Positions 17,351-25,667 of a DNA stretch of 39,848 nucleotides are shown here, in pieces. A model generated the notes under the pieces. It was given only the letters and a program-made list of their open reading frames with translations, ran no database searches and was not told the origin of the DNA. Source of the stretch: Lachnospiraceae bacterium (lineage in GTDB: Bacteria; Bacillota; Clostridia; Lachnospirales; Lachnospiraceae); NCBI GenBank assembly GCA_022781985.1, contig JALESH010000083.1:1-39848 (forward strand). Direction: 5' to 3'. A program made the position numbers and the translations under genes. Within the stretch, counting starts at the first letter, position 1. Every line of letters starts with the position of its first letter.

Positions 17351-17943
17351 AGATATTCCTCCAATTTTCTATCAATCTGCTCACAAGTATGCTGCAGGCT
17401 TCCACTGTTGTCAATCACTACCCTGCAATGCACTCTGTATTCCTCCTCTGAGAGCTGCCTCCTCAGAATCTCCGATATTTTCCTGTCGCTGTAACCCCTG
17501 GCCGCCTTCAGCCTGTCCCGTCTGACCTGCTCTTCTGCATAGATATACCAAAGCTCATCCAAAAGAGCCCCATAACCGTCCTCAATCAGCAGAGCTGCCT
17601 CCACAAACAGAAACTCCAACAGCCCCTTTTCCCTTTCCACCGCTATCGCTTCCAGAATATATTCCTTCACTGCAGGATGGATACAGGCATTGACTCTCTG
17701 AAGCAGGGCAGAATCCCTGAAAATCTGCTCTGCCATCCTTCCCCTGTGGATCTCTCCCTTCTGATCAAGCACCTCCCTGCCCAGCAGATGAACCAGCGCT
17801 GCATAGCACCTCTGCCCCTTTCTGCAGACCTCATGGGCCACCTCATCTGCCAGGATCACCTTGCAGTTATATCTGCTCTTTATATATGCCAAAATCTCTG
17901 TCTTTCCGGAGCCCACTCCTCCGGTGATACCTATTGTTTTCAT
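17347..17943 (-). CDS. coaE: Dephospho-CoA kinase
   Basis: A 198-residue kinase that phosphorylates dephospho-CoA, the last step of coenzyme A synthesis. The P-loop is at the N-terminus (TIGITGGVGSGKTEI), followed by the adenylate-kinase-like DEVAHEV segment and the conserved HPAVKEYI. The ATG at 17943 is the one directly before the P-loop strand, with AAGGCAGCAGG upstream; an in-frame extension to 17979 would overlap polA. It follows polA by 10 bp, a common gene order in Bacillota. Confidence 0.95.
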   Translation of the reverse strand: MKTIGITGGVGSGKTEILAYIKSRYNCKVILADEVAHEVCRKGQRCYAALVHLLGREVLDQKGEIHRGRMAEQIFRDSALLQRVNACIHPAVKEYILEAIAVEREKGLLEFLFVEAALLIEDGYGALLDELWYIYAEEQVRRDRLKAARGYSDRKISEILRRQLSEEEYRVHCRVVIDNSGSLQHTCEQIDRKLEEYL

Positions 17944-17953
17944 CCTGCTGCCT

Positions 17954-20602
17954 TTATTTTGCCTCATACCAGTTTTCACCGGTGTGCATATCTATTTCCA
18001 GAGTAACCTTCAGCCGGGCTGCTGACTTCATCTCTTCCTCCAGGATCCTCCTCACTGACTCTTCCTCCTCCCGGGCTGTCTCTATCAGCAGCTCATCATG
18101 AACCTGCAGGATCAGCCTGGAGCGCAGCCCTTCCTCCTTCAGCCGCCTCCATACCCGTATCATGGCTATCTTGATAATGTCTGCTGCAGTTCCCTGAATG
18201 GGGGAATTCATGGCTACCCTCTCGCCGAAGGAGCGCTGCATAAAATTACCGGAAGAAAGCTCCGGCACCGGCCTCCTGCGCCCAAACATGGTAGTCACAA
18301 AGCCGTCCCGTTTTCCATCCTCCACCAGCTTGTCCAAAAATTTCTTCACTCCCGGATAGGTAGAAAAATACTGGTCAATATATTCTGCCGCTTCCTTCCT
18401 TGAGATGCTCAGATCCTGGCTGAGGCCAAAGGAGCTGATGCCGTAAACAATGCCGAAATTCACTGCCTTTGCATTACGCCGCTGCAGCTCCGTCACCTCC
18501 TCAAAGGGCGTATGGAATACCTTGGATGCAGTGATCCTGTGAATATCCTCATCCATCCTGTAGGCCTCTATGAGCTGCTCATCTCCTGACATATGGGCCA
18601 AAACCCTGAGCTCTATCTGTGAATAATCCGCATCCATAAAAAGAAAGCCGTCCCTGGGTACAAAAACCTTCCGTATCAGCCTTCCCAGCTCCATCCTCAT
18701 GGGGATATTTTGCAGGTTTGGCTCTGTGGAGCTGATGCGCCCGGTAGCCGTGATCGTCTGGTTGAAGGTGCTGTGTATCCTGCTGTCCTCTCCGATATAG
18801 GCCGCAAGCCCCTCTGCATAAGTGGATTTCAGCTTGGTAAATCCCCTGTATTCCAGAATATCTGCCACAATGGGATGCTCCGGTGCCAGCTTATCCAGTA
18901 CCTCTGCAGCCGTAGAATATCCTGTCTTGGTCTTCCTCCCGCCGGGAAGCTTCATCTGCCCGAACAAAACCTCTCCCAGCTGCTTGGGCGAATTGATATT
19001 AAAATCACATCCGGCCTGCCGGCGGATCCTCCTCTCCAGTTCTTCGATCCTGCCGTCCAGAGCCTGTCCATAGGATTTCAGTTCATCCGGCCTGACCTGG
19101 ATTCCCTCTTTCTCCATATGATACAGTACACAGGACAGAGGCATCTCAATCTCCCTCATCAGCTCCTCCATCCCCGTCTGCAGCAGCTTTTCCTCCAGAA
19201 CAGGGGCTGCCAAAAGCTCCACATAGGCCAGAGTGCAGGCATATTCTGCCAGCTCCCTTCCCTTTTCCCCGGCTGCCTGTGTAAGGGATGCCTTACCCAA
19301 AAGCTGGACTCTCCCCGGAACCATCAGACCCAGATGCTCTGCTGCAATATCTGCCGGTTCATAGTCATTTTTCAGGGGATTCAGCAGATATGCCCCTATC
19401 AGGATGTCAAAAAACCCCTCTGTCTCATCCGTTCCCAGATAGCGGTATTTTTTCTTTATGTCAAAGGTAGCAAGCTTTCGGCTGCCTGCCAGCTCTTTCA
19501 GTCTTTCTGTCAGATAGTCCTTGCCCAGTTCCCCGCCTGCCCGGAAAAAATATACCTCTTTCTCTCCCAGTCCCAAGGCAATTCCCAGGAAATCCTTCTC
19601 CTCCGGAGAATCTTCCAGCACCTCAAAGGAAACATAGCCCGATTTTTCTATCGTACGCAGCCGGGCAAAGATTTCTTCTGCCTGTCTGACCCCTGTAATT
19701 TCCCGAAAAAATTCCTTAAATTCATTTTCTGTGCCGCTTCTTTCAAAACGGCCCAGCATATTCTTAAATCCCAGTCTCTGAAACAGCTTATATGCCTCAT
19801 CCGTGTAAAAATCTCTGATCCTTGCCTCCTCCAGACAAAAATCAATCTCTCCATTTGTGTTTATGGTAGCCAAAACCTTACTCAGATCCGCCAGCTCCCG
19901 ATTGGCGGTCAGAGACTCTCTTACGGATTTCTTCGCTACTTCCTCCAAATGGGCATAGATCTGTTCCAAGGAGCCAAACTGCTTCATCAACTCTGCGGCG
20001 GTCTTCTCCCCCACCTTGGGCACTCCGGGAATATTGTCTGCCGCATCGCCCATCAATGCCTTCAAATCAATGAACTGGAGGGGCGTCACCTGATATTTTT
20101 CCTCCACATCCCTGGCATAATAATCCTCGATCTCCGTTCTTCCCCCCTTTGTCTTGGGAATGCGTATCTTAATCCGATCAGAGGCTATCTGCAGAAGATC
20201 CCTGTCTCCCGAGATAAGCGAGACCTCCAGCCCTTCCTTTTCCGACCGTTTTGCCAGCGTACCCAATATATCGTCTGCCTCCAGGCCGGGCTTTTCCAAA
20301 ATCTTGATCCCCATTGCCTGAAGCAGCTCCTTCAATACCGGCACCTGCTCATGCAGCTCCTGGGGCATAGGCTTTCTGGTTCCCTTATATGCCTTATAGA
20401 TCTCATGACGGAAGGTGGGTGCCTTGACATCAAAGGCAACTGCCAGATACCCGGGATTCTCTTCCTCCAGGATCTTAAACATAATGTTTAAAAATCCATA
20501 TATGGCATTGGTATGCAGACCTTCCGAATTACTCAGGTCAGGCACTCCATAAAATGCCCTGTTCAATATGCTGTGTCCATCTATTAAAACTATCTTTTCC
20601 AT
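17954..20602 (-). CDS. polA: DNA polymerase I
   Basis: An 882-residue enzyme for gap filling and Okazaki fragment maturation. The N-terminal 5'-3' nuclease domain (about 1-290) shows LIDGHSILNRAFYG, SGDRDLLQIA and DNIPGVPKVGEKTA. The C-terminal polymerase domain has motif A DADYSQIELRVLAHMSGD, motif B RRNAKAVNFGIVYGISSFGL and motif C QVHDELLIE. The central 3'-5' exonuclease-like domain has lost its catalytic acids: where proofreading enzymes have DxE, this has SFEVLED. It should therefore lack proofreading, as in Bacillus Pol I. The ATG at 20602 is preceded by AGGAAG; a longer in-frame start would overlap the zf-HC2 gene. Confidence 0.97.
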   Translation of the reverse strand: MEKIVLIDGHSILNRAFYGVPDLSNSEGLHTNAIYGFLNIMFKILEEENPGYLAVAFDVKAPTFRHEIYKAYKGTRKPMPQELHEQVPVLKELLQAMGIKILEKPGLEADDILGTLAKRSEKEGLEVSLISGDRDLLQIASDRIKIRIPKTKGGRTEIEDYYARDVEEKYQVTPLQFIDLKALMGDAADNIPGVPKVGEKTAAELMKQFGSLEQIYAHLEEVAKKSVRESLTANRELADLSKVLATINTNGEIDFCLEEARIRDFYTDEAYKLFQRLGFKNMLGRFERSGTENEFKEFFREITGVRQAEEIFARLRTIEKSGYVSFEVLEDSPEEKDFLGIALGLGEKEVYFFRAGGELGKDYLTERLKELAGSRKLATFDIKKKYRYLGTDETEGFFDILIGAYLLNPLKNDYEPADIAAEHLGLMVPGRVQLLGKASLTQAAGEKGRELAEYACTLAYVELLAAPVLEEKLLQTGMEELMREIEMPLSCVLYHMEKEGIQVRPDELKSYGQALDGRIEELERRIRRQAGCDFNINSPKQLGEVLFGQMKLPGGRKTKTGYSTAAEVLDKLAPEHPIVADILEYRGFTKLKSTYAEGLAAYIGEDSRIHSTFNQTITATGRISSTEPNLQNIPMRMELGRLIRKVFVPRDGFLFMDADYSQIELRVLAHMSGDEQLIEAYRMDEDIHRITASKVFHTPFEEVTELQRRNAKAVNFGIVYGISSFGLSQDLSISRKEAAEYIDQYFSTYPGVKKFLDKLVEDGKRDGFVTTMFGRRRPVPELSSGNFMQRSFGERVAMNSPIQGTAADIIKIAMIRVWRRLKEEGLRSRLILQVHDELLIETAREEEESVRRILEEEMKSAARLKVTLEIDMHTGENWYEAK

Positions 20603-20646
20603 CTGCTTCCTGTCTTCCTGTCTTCTCTTCCAAATTTTAATCTGAT

Positions 20647-20967
20647 TTATATCATCATCCATACGGCAACAGCGATAATGACCGCAATGATCAGGATCTC
20701 GGCCCCATATATAATATAATGGAAGATCTGACGTATCTTCATCCTCCTTCTGGCCTCTTCCAATATCCTGTCCAGCTCATACTGTAAATCAAAGGTGCTT
20801 CCGGACTCCAGCCTGACCATCCCCTCCAAAACCAGAAACTGTATGGACAGCTCTTCTTTGCATTCCCCGCATTTGGAAATATGCTCCATGAATCTGCGGA
20901 GTTCTCTGTGATTCAGTTTGTTTTCCAAAAAATCAGGTATCATTTTATTTACTTCCTTGCAATCCAT
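20647..20967 (-). CDS. zf-HC2 domain membrane protein (anti-sigma-like)
   Basis: A 106-residue protein. An N-terminal zinc-finger module of the anti-sigma type is present: Cys3, then HISKCGECKEEL with H-x3-C-x2-C at residues 29-36. A helical linker and one C-terminal membrane helix (AEILIIAVIIAVAVWMM) follow, leaving almost no extracellular part. Such proteins usually hold an ECF sigma factor at the membrane, but no sigma gene lies next to it; the neighbour is polA, 44 bp downstream. AGGAGC precedes the ATG by 5 nt. A TATAGT -10 lies about 30 bp upstream, without a convincing -35. Domain call is good, partner unknown. Confidence 0.8.
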   Translation of the reverse strand: MDCKEVNKMIPDFLENKLNHRELRRFMEHISKCGECKEELSIQFLVLEGMVRLESGSTFDLQYELDRILEEARRRMKIRQIFHYIIYGAEILIIAVIIAVAVWMMI

Positions 20968-21046
20968 GGCAGCTCCTATCCATTTACTTCACTAGTACTA
21001 TACACTAAAACCGTTTTTTTTAAAAGTCTCCATCCGAAATTAATTC

Positions 21047-21090
21047 AAAAAGAATGCCCGAAGGCAGCTTGATATCCGCCCCGGGCATTC
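21047..21090 (-). terminator. Terminator after nagA
   Basis: A GAATGCCCG/CGGGCATTC stem (21082-21090 with 21052-21060) can be extended by an inner GGC/GCC pair and is followed on the minus strand by TTTTTG. It lies about 20 bp past the nagA stop. On the plus strand ATTTTTTA follows too, but no plus-strand gene is present. Confidence 0.8.
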
Positions 21091-21112
21091 CTCAATTTTT
21101 TATGGTATAATA

Positions 21113-22246
21113 TCAGATTCTATTTCCTCTCAGAATCACCTGCAAAAGGGACAGATCCTCCTTTTTCAGCAGAACCACATTCGCTTCCTTACCCGGCGTA
21201 ATGCTTCCGTAGCGATCATAGATACCTGCACTCTTGGCCGGATTCACTGCTGCGGCCTTTACTGCACTTTCCAGCGGCACCTGCATATTCTGTACGGCAT
21301 TTCTCATGCAGTCCAGCAGATTGGTGGCCGAGCCTGCAATGGTTCCGTTGGCCAGAGTTGCCCGATTGCCCACTACCTTGACAGCCTGACCTCCTAGGCT
21401 GTAATCTCCATCCTGCAGTCCGGTAGCCATCATGCTGTCGCTGATCAAAATCACCCTGTCATCCCCGAAGATTTTGAAGGTAGTACGTACAACAGCCGGA
21501 TGGATATGCACTCCGTCACAGATCAGTTCTACCTCTGCACCTGCATCAGCTGCCGCTCCAATAGGTCCCGGTGCCCTGTGAGTATAAGGATTCATCGCAT
21601 TGTACAAATGGGTCACATGACTGGCTCCCTTTTCAAAGGCCTCCATGGCAGTATCATAATCTGCCGCCGTATGTGCAATGGACAGTACAGTCTCATCCTT
21701 CTTTTTTTCTATAAATTCCATTGCCCCATCTGTCTCAGGTGCAATGGCAACCAGCCTGATCATGCCTCCGGAAGCCGCATTGAGTCTGTCGAACATTCCT
21801 GCGTCCGGGGCAACAATATACACACCGTTCTGTGCCCCCTTTTTGCTTTCCGCTACGAACGGCCCTTCCATGTTGATGCCGCACAGATCCGCTGCCTTCT
21901 TACTGCTTCCTGCTTTTACATATGCCGCTGCTGTCTCACAGATCCCCTTCAGCGTATCCTCACCCAGCGTCATGGTTGCCGGAACAATGGAGGTTACACC
22001 CACAGAGGCTTCGTATTCCGCTATGGCAGTAATGGCCTCCAGGGTTCCATCGCAGAAATCATACCCCATGCATCCATGGAAATGGATATCTGTAAGTCCT
22101 GGAATAGCATAACAGCCAGTTCCGTCAACTACCTCCTCCGTCCCTGCCTCAGCCTCTGTTTTTACAAACCTTCCGTCCTTTATATAGATGTCCTGATCGG
22201 CAAATATTCCTTTTTCCGTAAAAACACTTGCATTCCTAATTATCAT
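21113..22246 (-). CDS. nagA: N-acetylglucosamine-6-phosphate deacetylase
   Basis: A 377-residue amidohydrolase that removes acetate from GlcNAc-6-phosphate to give glucosamine-6-phosphate. Metal and substrate motifs are visible: LTDIHFHGCMGYDFCDG, NMEGPFV, HLYNAMNPYTHRAPG, ELICDGVHIHP and ISDSMMATG. The start (GAAAGGAGCG upstream) is clear. It is the last gene of the GlcNAc operon, 53 bp after nagB, with a hairpin in between. Confidence 0.96.
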   Translation of the reverse strand: MIIRNASVFTEKGIFADQDIYIKDGRFVKTEAEAGTEEVVDGTGCYAIPGLTDIHFHGCMGYDFCDGTLEAITAIAEYEASVGVTSIVPATMTLGEDTLKGICETAAAYVKAGSSKKAADLCGINMEGPFVAESKKGAQNGVYIVAPDAGMFDRLNAASGGMIRLVAIAPETDGAMEFIEKKKDETVLSIAHTAADYDTAMEAFEKGASHVTHLYNAMNPYTHRAPGPIGAAADAGAEVELICDGVHIHPAVVRTTFKIFGDDRVILISDSMMATGLQDGDYSLGGQAVKVVGNRATLANGTIAGSATNLLDCMRNAVQNMQVPLESAVKAAAVNPAKSAGIYDRYGSITPGKEANVVLLKKEDLSLLQVILRGNRI

Positions 22247-22272
22247 ATATCCACGCTCCTTTCATGTGCTGT

Positions 22273-22294
22273 CGCCCCATCGGGCTGATGGGCG
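22273..22294 (-). other. Hairpin between nagB and nagA
   Basis: On the minus strand CGCCCATC and GATGGGGCG pair around an AGCCC loop with one bulged base. No T-run follows, so it is not a terminator. It could be an mRNA processing or stability element between the two coding regions. Confidence 0.4.
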
Positions 22295-22299
22295 AGCTG

Positions 22300-23028
22300 T
22301 TACTTCACAAGCGACAACGCCGCCTCATCTGCCACTACCGTAACATTGGGATGAAGCTGCAGTACAGAAGCCTGCACCTGAGGCGTGATCGGTCCAAAGA
22401 AAGCATCTCTCACAATTGCTGCCTTATCCTCACCGCTGACAACCACAAGCACCTTCTTGGCCAGCATAATGGTCTTGATCCCCATCGTGTATGCCTGCTT
22501 GGGAACATCGTCGTAGGAAGCAAAGAATCTTTTGTTTGCCTCAATCGTAGAAGGCGTCAGATCCACACAATGTGTTTCCGGAATGAATTCCTCTGCAGGC
22601 TCATTGAAACCGATGTGCCCATTGTGTCCCAGCCCCAGGAGCTGAAGATCAATACCGCCCACGCTCTCAATAACCCGATTGTAGTCGGAGCAGGCCTTAT
22701 CACTGTCCGGCTCTGTACCATCAGGAAGATGGGTGTTGGCCTTGTCTATATTTACCTTACTGAAAAGATGGTCATTCATAAAGTAATAATAGCTCTGGTC
22801 ATTGTCCTTTGTCAGACCCTTATACTCATCCAAATTAACCGAAGTAACCTTTGAAAAATCCAGATCACCCTTATTATACCATTCTACCAGCTGCTCATAG
22901 GTTCCGATGGGTGTGGAACCTGTTGCCAGGCCCAATACGCAACTGGGCTTCATAATAACCTGCGCCGAAATAATATTGGCTGCTTTTCTGCTCATGTCCC
23001 TGTAATCTTTTGCTCTGATTATTTCCAT
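22300..23028 (-). CDS. nagB: Glucosamine-6-phosphate deaminase
   Basis: A 242-residue isomerase-deaminase that turns glucosamine-6-phosphate into fructose-6-phosphate and ammonia. The phosphate-binding LGLATGSTPIGTYEQL and the catalytic loop LLGLGHNGHIGFNEPA are intact, and the protein has the short form of about 240 residues common in Bacillota. The ATG at 23028 is preceded by AGGAG at 4-5 nt; an in-frame extension to 23064 is not needed. A candidate promoter with a palindrome lies about 90 bp upstream. Confidence 0.96.
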   Translation of the reverse strand: MEIIRAKDYRDMSRKAANIISAQVIMKPSCVLGLATGSTPIGTYEQLVEWYNKGDLDFSKVTSVNLDEYKGLTKDNDQSYYYFMNDHLFSKVNIDKANTHLPDGTEPDSDKACSDYNRVIESVGGIDLQLLGLGHNGHIGFNEPAEEFIPETHCVDLTPSTIEANKRFFASYDDVPKQAYTMGIKTIMLAKKVLVVVSGEDKAAIVRDAFFGPITPQVQASVLQLHPNVTVVADEAALSLVK

Positions 23029-23117
23029 TTTACTCCTATCCGCGTGCCGCACACGCTCATGCAACCTGATTGGATATGCTTATTTATCCAACGGCCCGTC
23101 CCCTGGACGTTACTTAT

Positions 23118-23146
23118 AGTATATACCATCTGGTACCAGAATCCTA
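23118..23146 (-). promoter_or_regulatory. Candidate nagBA promoter with internal operator palindrome
   Basis: A -10 TATACT (23118-23123) and a weak -35 TAGGAT (23141-23146) have 17 bp between them. The spacer contains TCTGGTACCAGA (23129-23140), a perfect 12-bp palindrome, followed by TGGTATATACTA, a near-palindrome. TGGT...ACCA half-sites are typical of GntR/HutC-family regulators of GlcNAc genes such as NagR/YvoA. No such regulator gene is in the window. Confidence 0.5.
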
Positions 23147-23234
23147 TATTATTTTACATTATTTTTACCCTATATAATATAAATACAGACCGCTCTGGCC
23201 AATCTGCCAGGCCCGCCTGCCGCATCCATATAAA

Positions 23235-23262
23235 TATCGGAAGCCCCCAGGGACTTCCGATA
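23235..23262 (-). terminator. Hairpin (weak terminator or processing site) after nagE
   Basis: TATCGGAAG and CTTCCGATA pair around a CCC/GGG core. Only TTTATAT follows on the minus strand, so termination is probably partial, allowing some read-through from nagE into nagBA. Confidence 0.5.
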
Positions 23263-23311
23263 GCCAGGAATGGCAGTACAGCCTTTTATGCTGTATCTGC
23301 ACTTTCAATCT

Positions 23312-24760
23312 CTATAGCATTTTCTTCATTTCATCGGCAACAAACTGTACCTTTGTTCCAACAATAACCTGCACAGAGGTTTTACTGGGTCTCATAACAC
23401 CTGCAACACCAGCAGACTTTATCTTCTTCTCATCCACCCTGGTGTAATCCTTGATTTCAAGACGAAGTCTTGTAATGCAGTTGTCAAGAGATTTTATGTT
23501 CTCTTTTCCACCAAGGCCTTCCAGAACGATCTTAGCAACCTCTGTGAAGTTGTCGTTGGAAAGAACAACCTTCTTCTCAGCCTCGATGTCATCATCCTCC
23601 CTGCCCGGTGTCTTAAGATCCAGCTTTGTGATCAGGGCGCGGAATATTACGTAATAGATAACTGCTACCACCAAACCGATGGGAATAATCATCCATGTAT
23701 TAAGTGCTGCAGGAAGCTTTGCACAAAGTACCCAGTCAATGAAGCCTCCGCTGAAGGTAAATCCTGCCCTTACGGGAAGCAGTGCGCAAACTGCACAAAC
23801 AATACCTGTGATCAGGGCATGAACTACATAGAGTACCGGTGAAAGGAACATGAATGCAAACTCAAAGGGCTCTGTTACACCAGTCAGGAAGGAACAAAGA
23901 GCTGCTGCTCCAAGCAGGCCGGCAGCAACCTTTTTCTTATTTGTCTTGGCTGTGTGATACATTGCCAGAGCTGCCCCGGGAATACCGAACATCATTACCG
24001 GGAAGAAGCCTGTCATATACTGACCAACCTCTCCTGCTGTCGTAGTAGCCTCGTATCCGCCCAATCCCCAGAATTTATAGAGATCCGCAATACCTACCGC
24101 ATCAAACCAGAATACGGAGTTCAGTGCGTGATGCAGACCGAAGGGAATCAGCAGTCTGTTGAAGAAGCCATAGATACCTACGCCCACTGCTCCTGTACTT
24201 GCTACCCATGTACCGAATCCAACCAGTAGACCGTATACAAAAGGCCATACGAAGAACAGGATCACACTTACCACAACTGTCACAGCAGAAGTTACAATAG
24301 CTACGCTCCTCTTGCCGCTGAAGAAGGATAAAGCATCCGGCAGCTTGGTGCTCTTAAACTTATTGTAGCAGCCGCCGCCGATCAAACCTGACAGAATACC
24401 AATAAACTGGTTTCCTGCGATTTTTGTGAAAGCCACATTGGCTTCCTCAGCTCCGGTAAACATCTGAATCGCCCCGGGTGACAACAGTGTGGTGATCATC
24501 AGATAGGATACCAAACCAGCCAAGCCGGCAGTACCATCATTGTCATCCGCCATACCAACCGCAACACCGATTACGAACAGAAGTGCCATGTTATCAATCA
24601 GTGCGGATCCTGCCTTACAAAGGAAAGCTGCAATTACATTTCCGCTTCCCCATCCTGCCGGGTCAATCCAATAACCCAGACCCAACATAATACCTGCAAC
24701 CGGAAGACAGGCAACCGGAAGCATCAGTGATTTTCCAAGTCTCTGCAAATATTTCATCAT
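23312..24760 (-). CDS. nagE: PTS transporter EIICB, N-acetylglucosamine-type
   Basis: A 482-residue sugar permease of the glucose/GlcNAc PTS family. The EIIC membrane domain (about 1-380) opens with LQRLGKSLMLPVACLPVAGI and contains LIPFGLHHALNSVFWF and GVTEPFEFAFMFLSPVLY, the conserved sugar-binding GxTEP motif. The EIIB domain (about 405-482) has the phosphorylated cysteine in LDNCITRLRLEI. There is no fused EIIA; a separate EIIA gene lies upstream. GlcNAc specificity is inferred mainly from nagBA immediately downstream; glucose or glucosamine cannot be excluded. Start: ATG at 24760 with GGGGG upstream; a TTG two codons earlier is less likely. Confidence 0.9.
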   Translation of the reverse strand: MMKYLQRLGKSLMLPVACLPVAGIMLGLGYWIDPAGWGSGNVIAAFLCKAGSALIDNMALLFVIGVAVGMADDNDGTAGLAGLVSYLMITTLLSPGAIQMFTGAEEANVAFTKIAGNQFIGILSGLIGGGCYNKFKSTKLPDALSFFSGKRSVAIVTSAVTVVVSVILFFVWPFVYGLLVGFGTWVASTGAVGVGIYGFFNRLLIPFGLHHALNSVFWFDAVGIADLYKFWGLGGYEATTTAGEVGQYMTGFFPVMMFGIPGAALAMYHTAKTNKKKVAAGLLGAAALCSFLTGVTEPFEFAFMFLSPVLYVVHALITGIVCAVCALLPVRAGFTFSGGFIDWVLCAKLPAALNTWMIIPIGLVVAVIYYVIFRALITKLDLKTPGREDDDIEAEKKVVLSNDNFTEVAKIVLEGLGGKENIKSLDNCITRLRLEIKDYTRVDEKKIKSAGVAGVMRPSKTSVQVIVGTKVQFVADEMKKML

Positions 24761-24840
24761 ATGCAATTTACCCCCTGTTTCAATTTTTTAATTTTTCACT
24801 GTCCTGCCCTGGCCACAGAACATGATTTCTATAACAAATA

Positions 24841-25098
24841 CTATAGATTTTCTTTAAAAAATTTCTGAATAGCTGCAATAGCTTCTTCTTCATCAGGTCC
24901 CTCTGCCGTACATTTCACAACCGTACCCTGCACTGCGCCTGAGGTCATCAACGCCATGATCTTCTTTGCGTCTACCTTTTTTGAACCGGTATCCAGCGTG
25001 ATCACGCTTTGAAACTGTGATGCTGCCTTTACCAGCATTCCCGCAGGCCTGGCATGGATTCCCAGCTTATCCTTGATCGTATACTCAAATTCCTTCAC
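24841..25098 (-). CDS. ptsH: HPr phosphocarrier with Lys in place of Ser46
   Basis: An 85-residue HPr. The catalytic His15 is present in LGIHARPAG. The regulatory site reads VDAKKIMALM, so position 46 is Lys instead of the Ser that HPr kinase phosphorylates. It should carry phosphate from enzyme I to EIIA but not take part in Ser46-dependent catabolite repression. The start codon is GTG with GGAGAG upstream. It lies inside the GlcNAc operon between EIIA and EIICB, so it looks dedicated to this sugar; no enzyme I gene is in the window. Confidence 0.92.
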   Translation of the reverse strand: MKEFEYTIKDKLGIHARPAGMLVKAASQFQSVITLDTGSKKVDAKKIMALMTSGAVQGTVVKCTAEGPDEEEAIAAIQKFFKENL

Positions 25099-25161
25099 TG
25101 ACCGCTCTCCTTTCCCATCAAGTTATATAGTAAATCATTGCTTTACTACCAATTCCAAGTT

Positions 25162-25644
25162 CTATTTCTTTATTTCAATCACTGTATCGCCCGGATTTAC
25201 ATCCCTGTCTGCTATTCCCACTACACTGCTGTAATCAGCGGAATTGCAGATCACTATGGGGGTAATCACATCATATCCTGCTGCTTTGATTTTTTCCAGA
25301 TCGGCCTCGATCAGCAGATCACCCTTTTGAACCTTCTGTCCTTCTGCCGCCTTGATATCAAAGCCCTCCCCCTTCATAGCTACAGTATCCAACCCCAGAT
25401 GGATCAAAACCTCTGCCCCATCCTCCGTCGTCATGCCAACCGCATGGCCCGTAGGAAATACTGTGGTTATCACTCCATCGGCAGGAGCGTACATTCTGCC
25501 GTCCTCCGGAATGACTGCTACTCCCTGTCCCAGCACCTCATCGCTGAAGGTGGGGTCGCTGACCTCCTTAATACTTACACATCTGCCCTTCATGGGTGAG
25601 CCGATTTCGGTCACCTTCTTTTTAAATGCATCAAATAGTCCCAT
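25162..25644 (-). CDS. crr: PTS EIIA component, glucose type
   Basis: A 160-residue EIIA-Glc domain. The two active-site histidines are in TGHAVGM (His67) and VLIHLGLDTVAM (His82, the phosphorylated one). It passes phosphate from HPr to the EIIB domain of NagE. The second ATG (25644) is preferred because AGGAGG lies 6 nt upstream; the first ATG touches that site directly. It follows the antiterminator gene by 23 bp. Confidence 0.95.
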   Translation of the reverse strand: MGLFDAFKKKVTEIGSPMKGRCVSIKEVSDPTFSDEVLGQGVAVIPEDGRMYAPADGVITTVFPTGHAVGMTTEDGAEVLIHLGLDTVAMKGEGFDIKAAEGQKVQKGDLLIEADLEKIKAAGYDVITPIVICNSADYSSVVGIADRDVNPGDTVIEIKK

Positions 25645-25667
25645 TTCCATCCTCCTGTTTACTCATT

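Noticed and set aside
18710..20491. A 593-codon open frame on the plus strand
   Set aside because: It lies entirely inside polA in antisense. The sequence is low in charged residues, rich in Cys, Leu, Gln and His, and matches no family; polA motifs on the other strand are complete.
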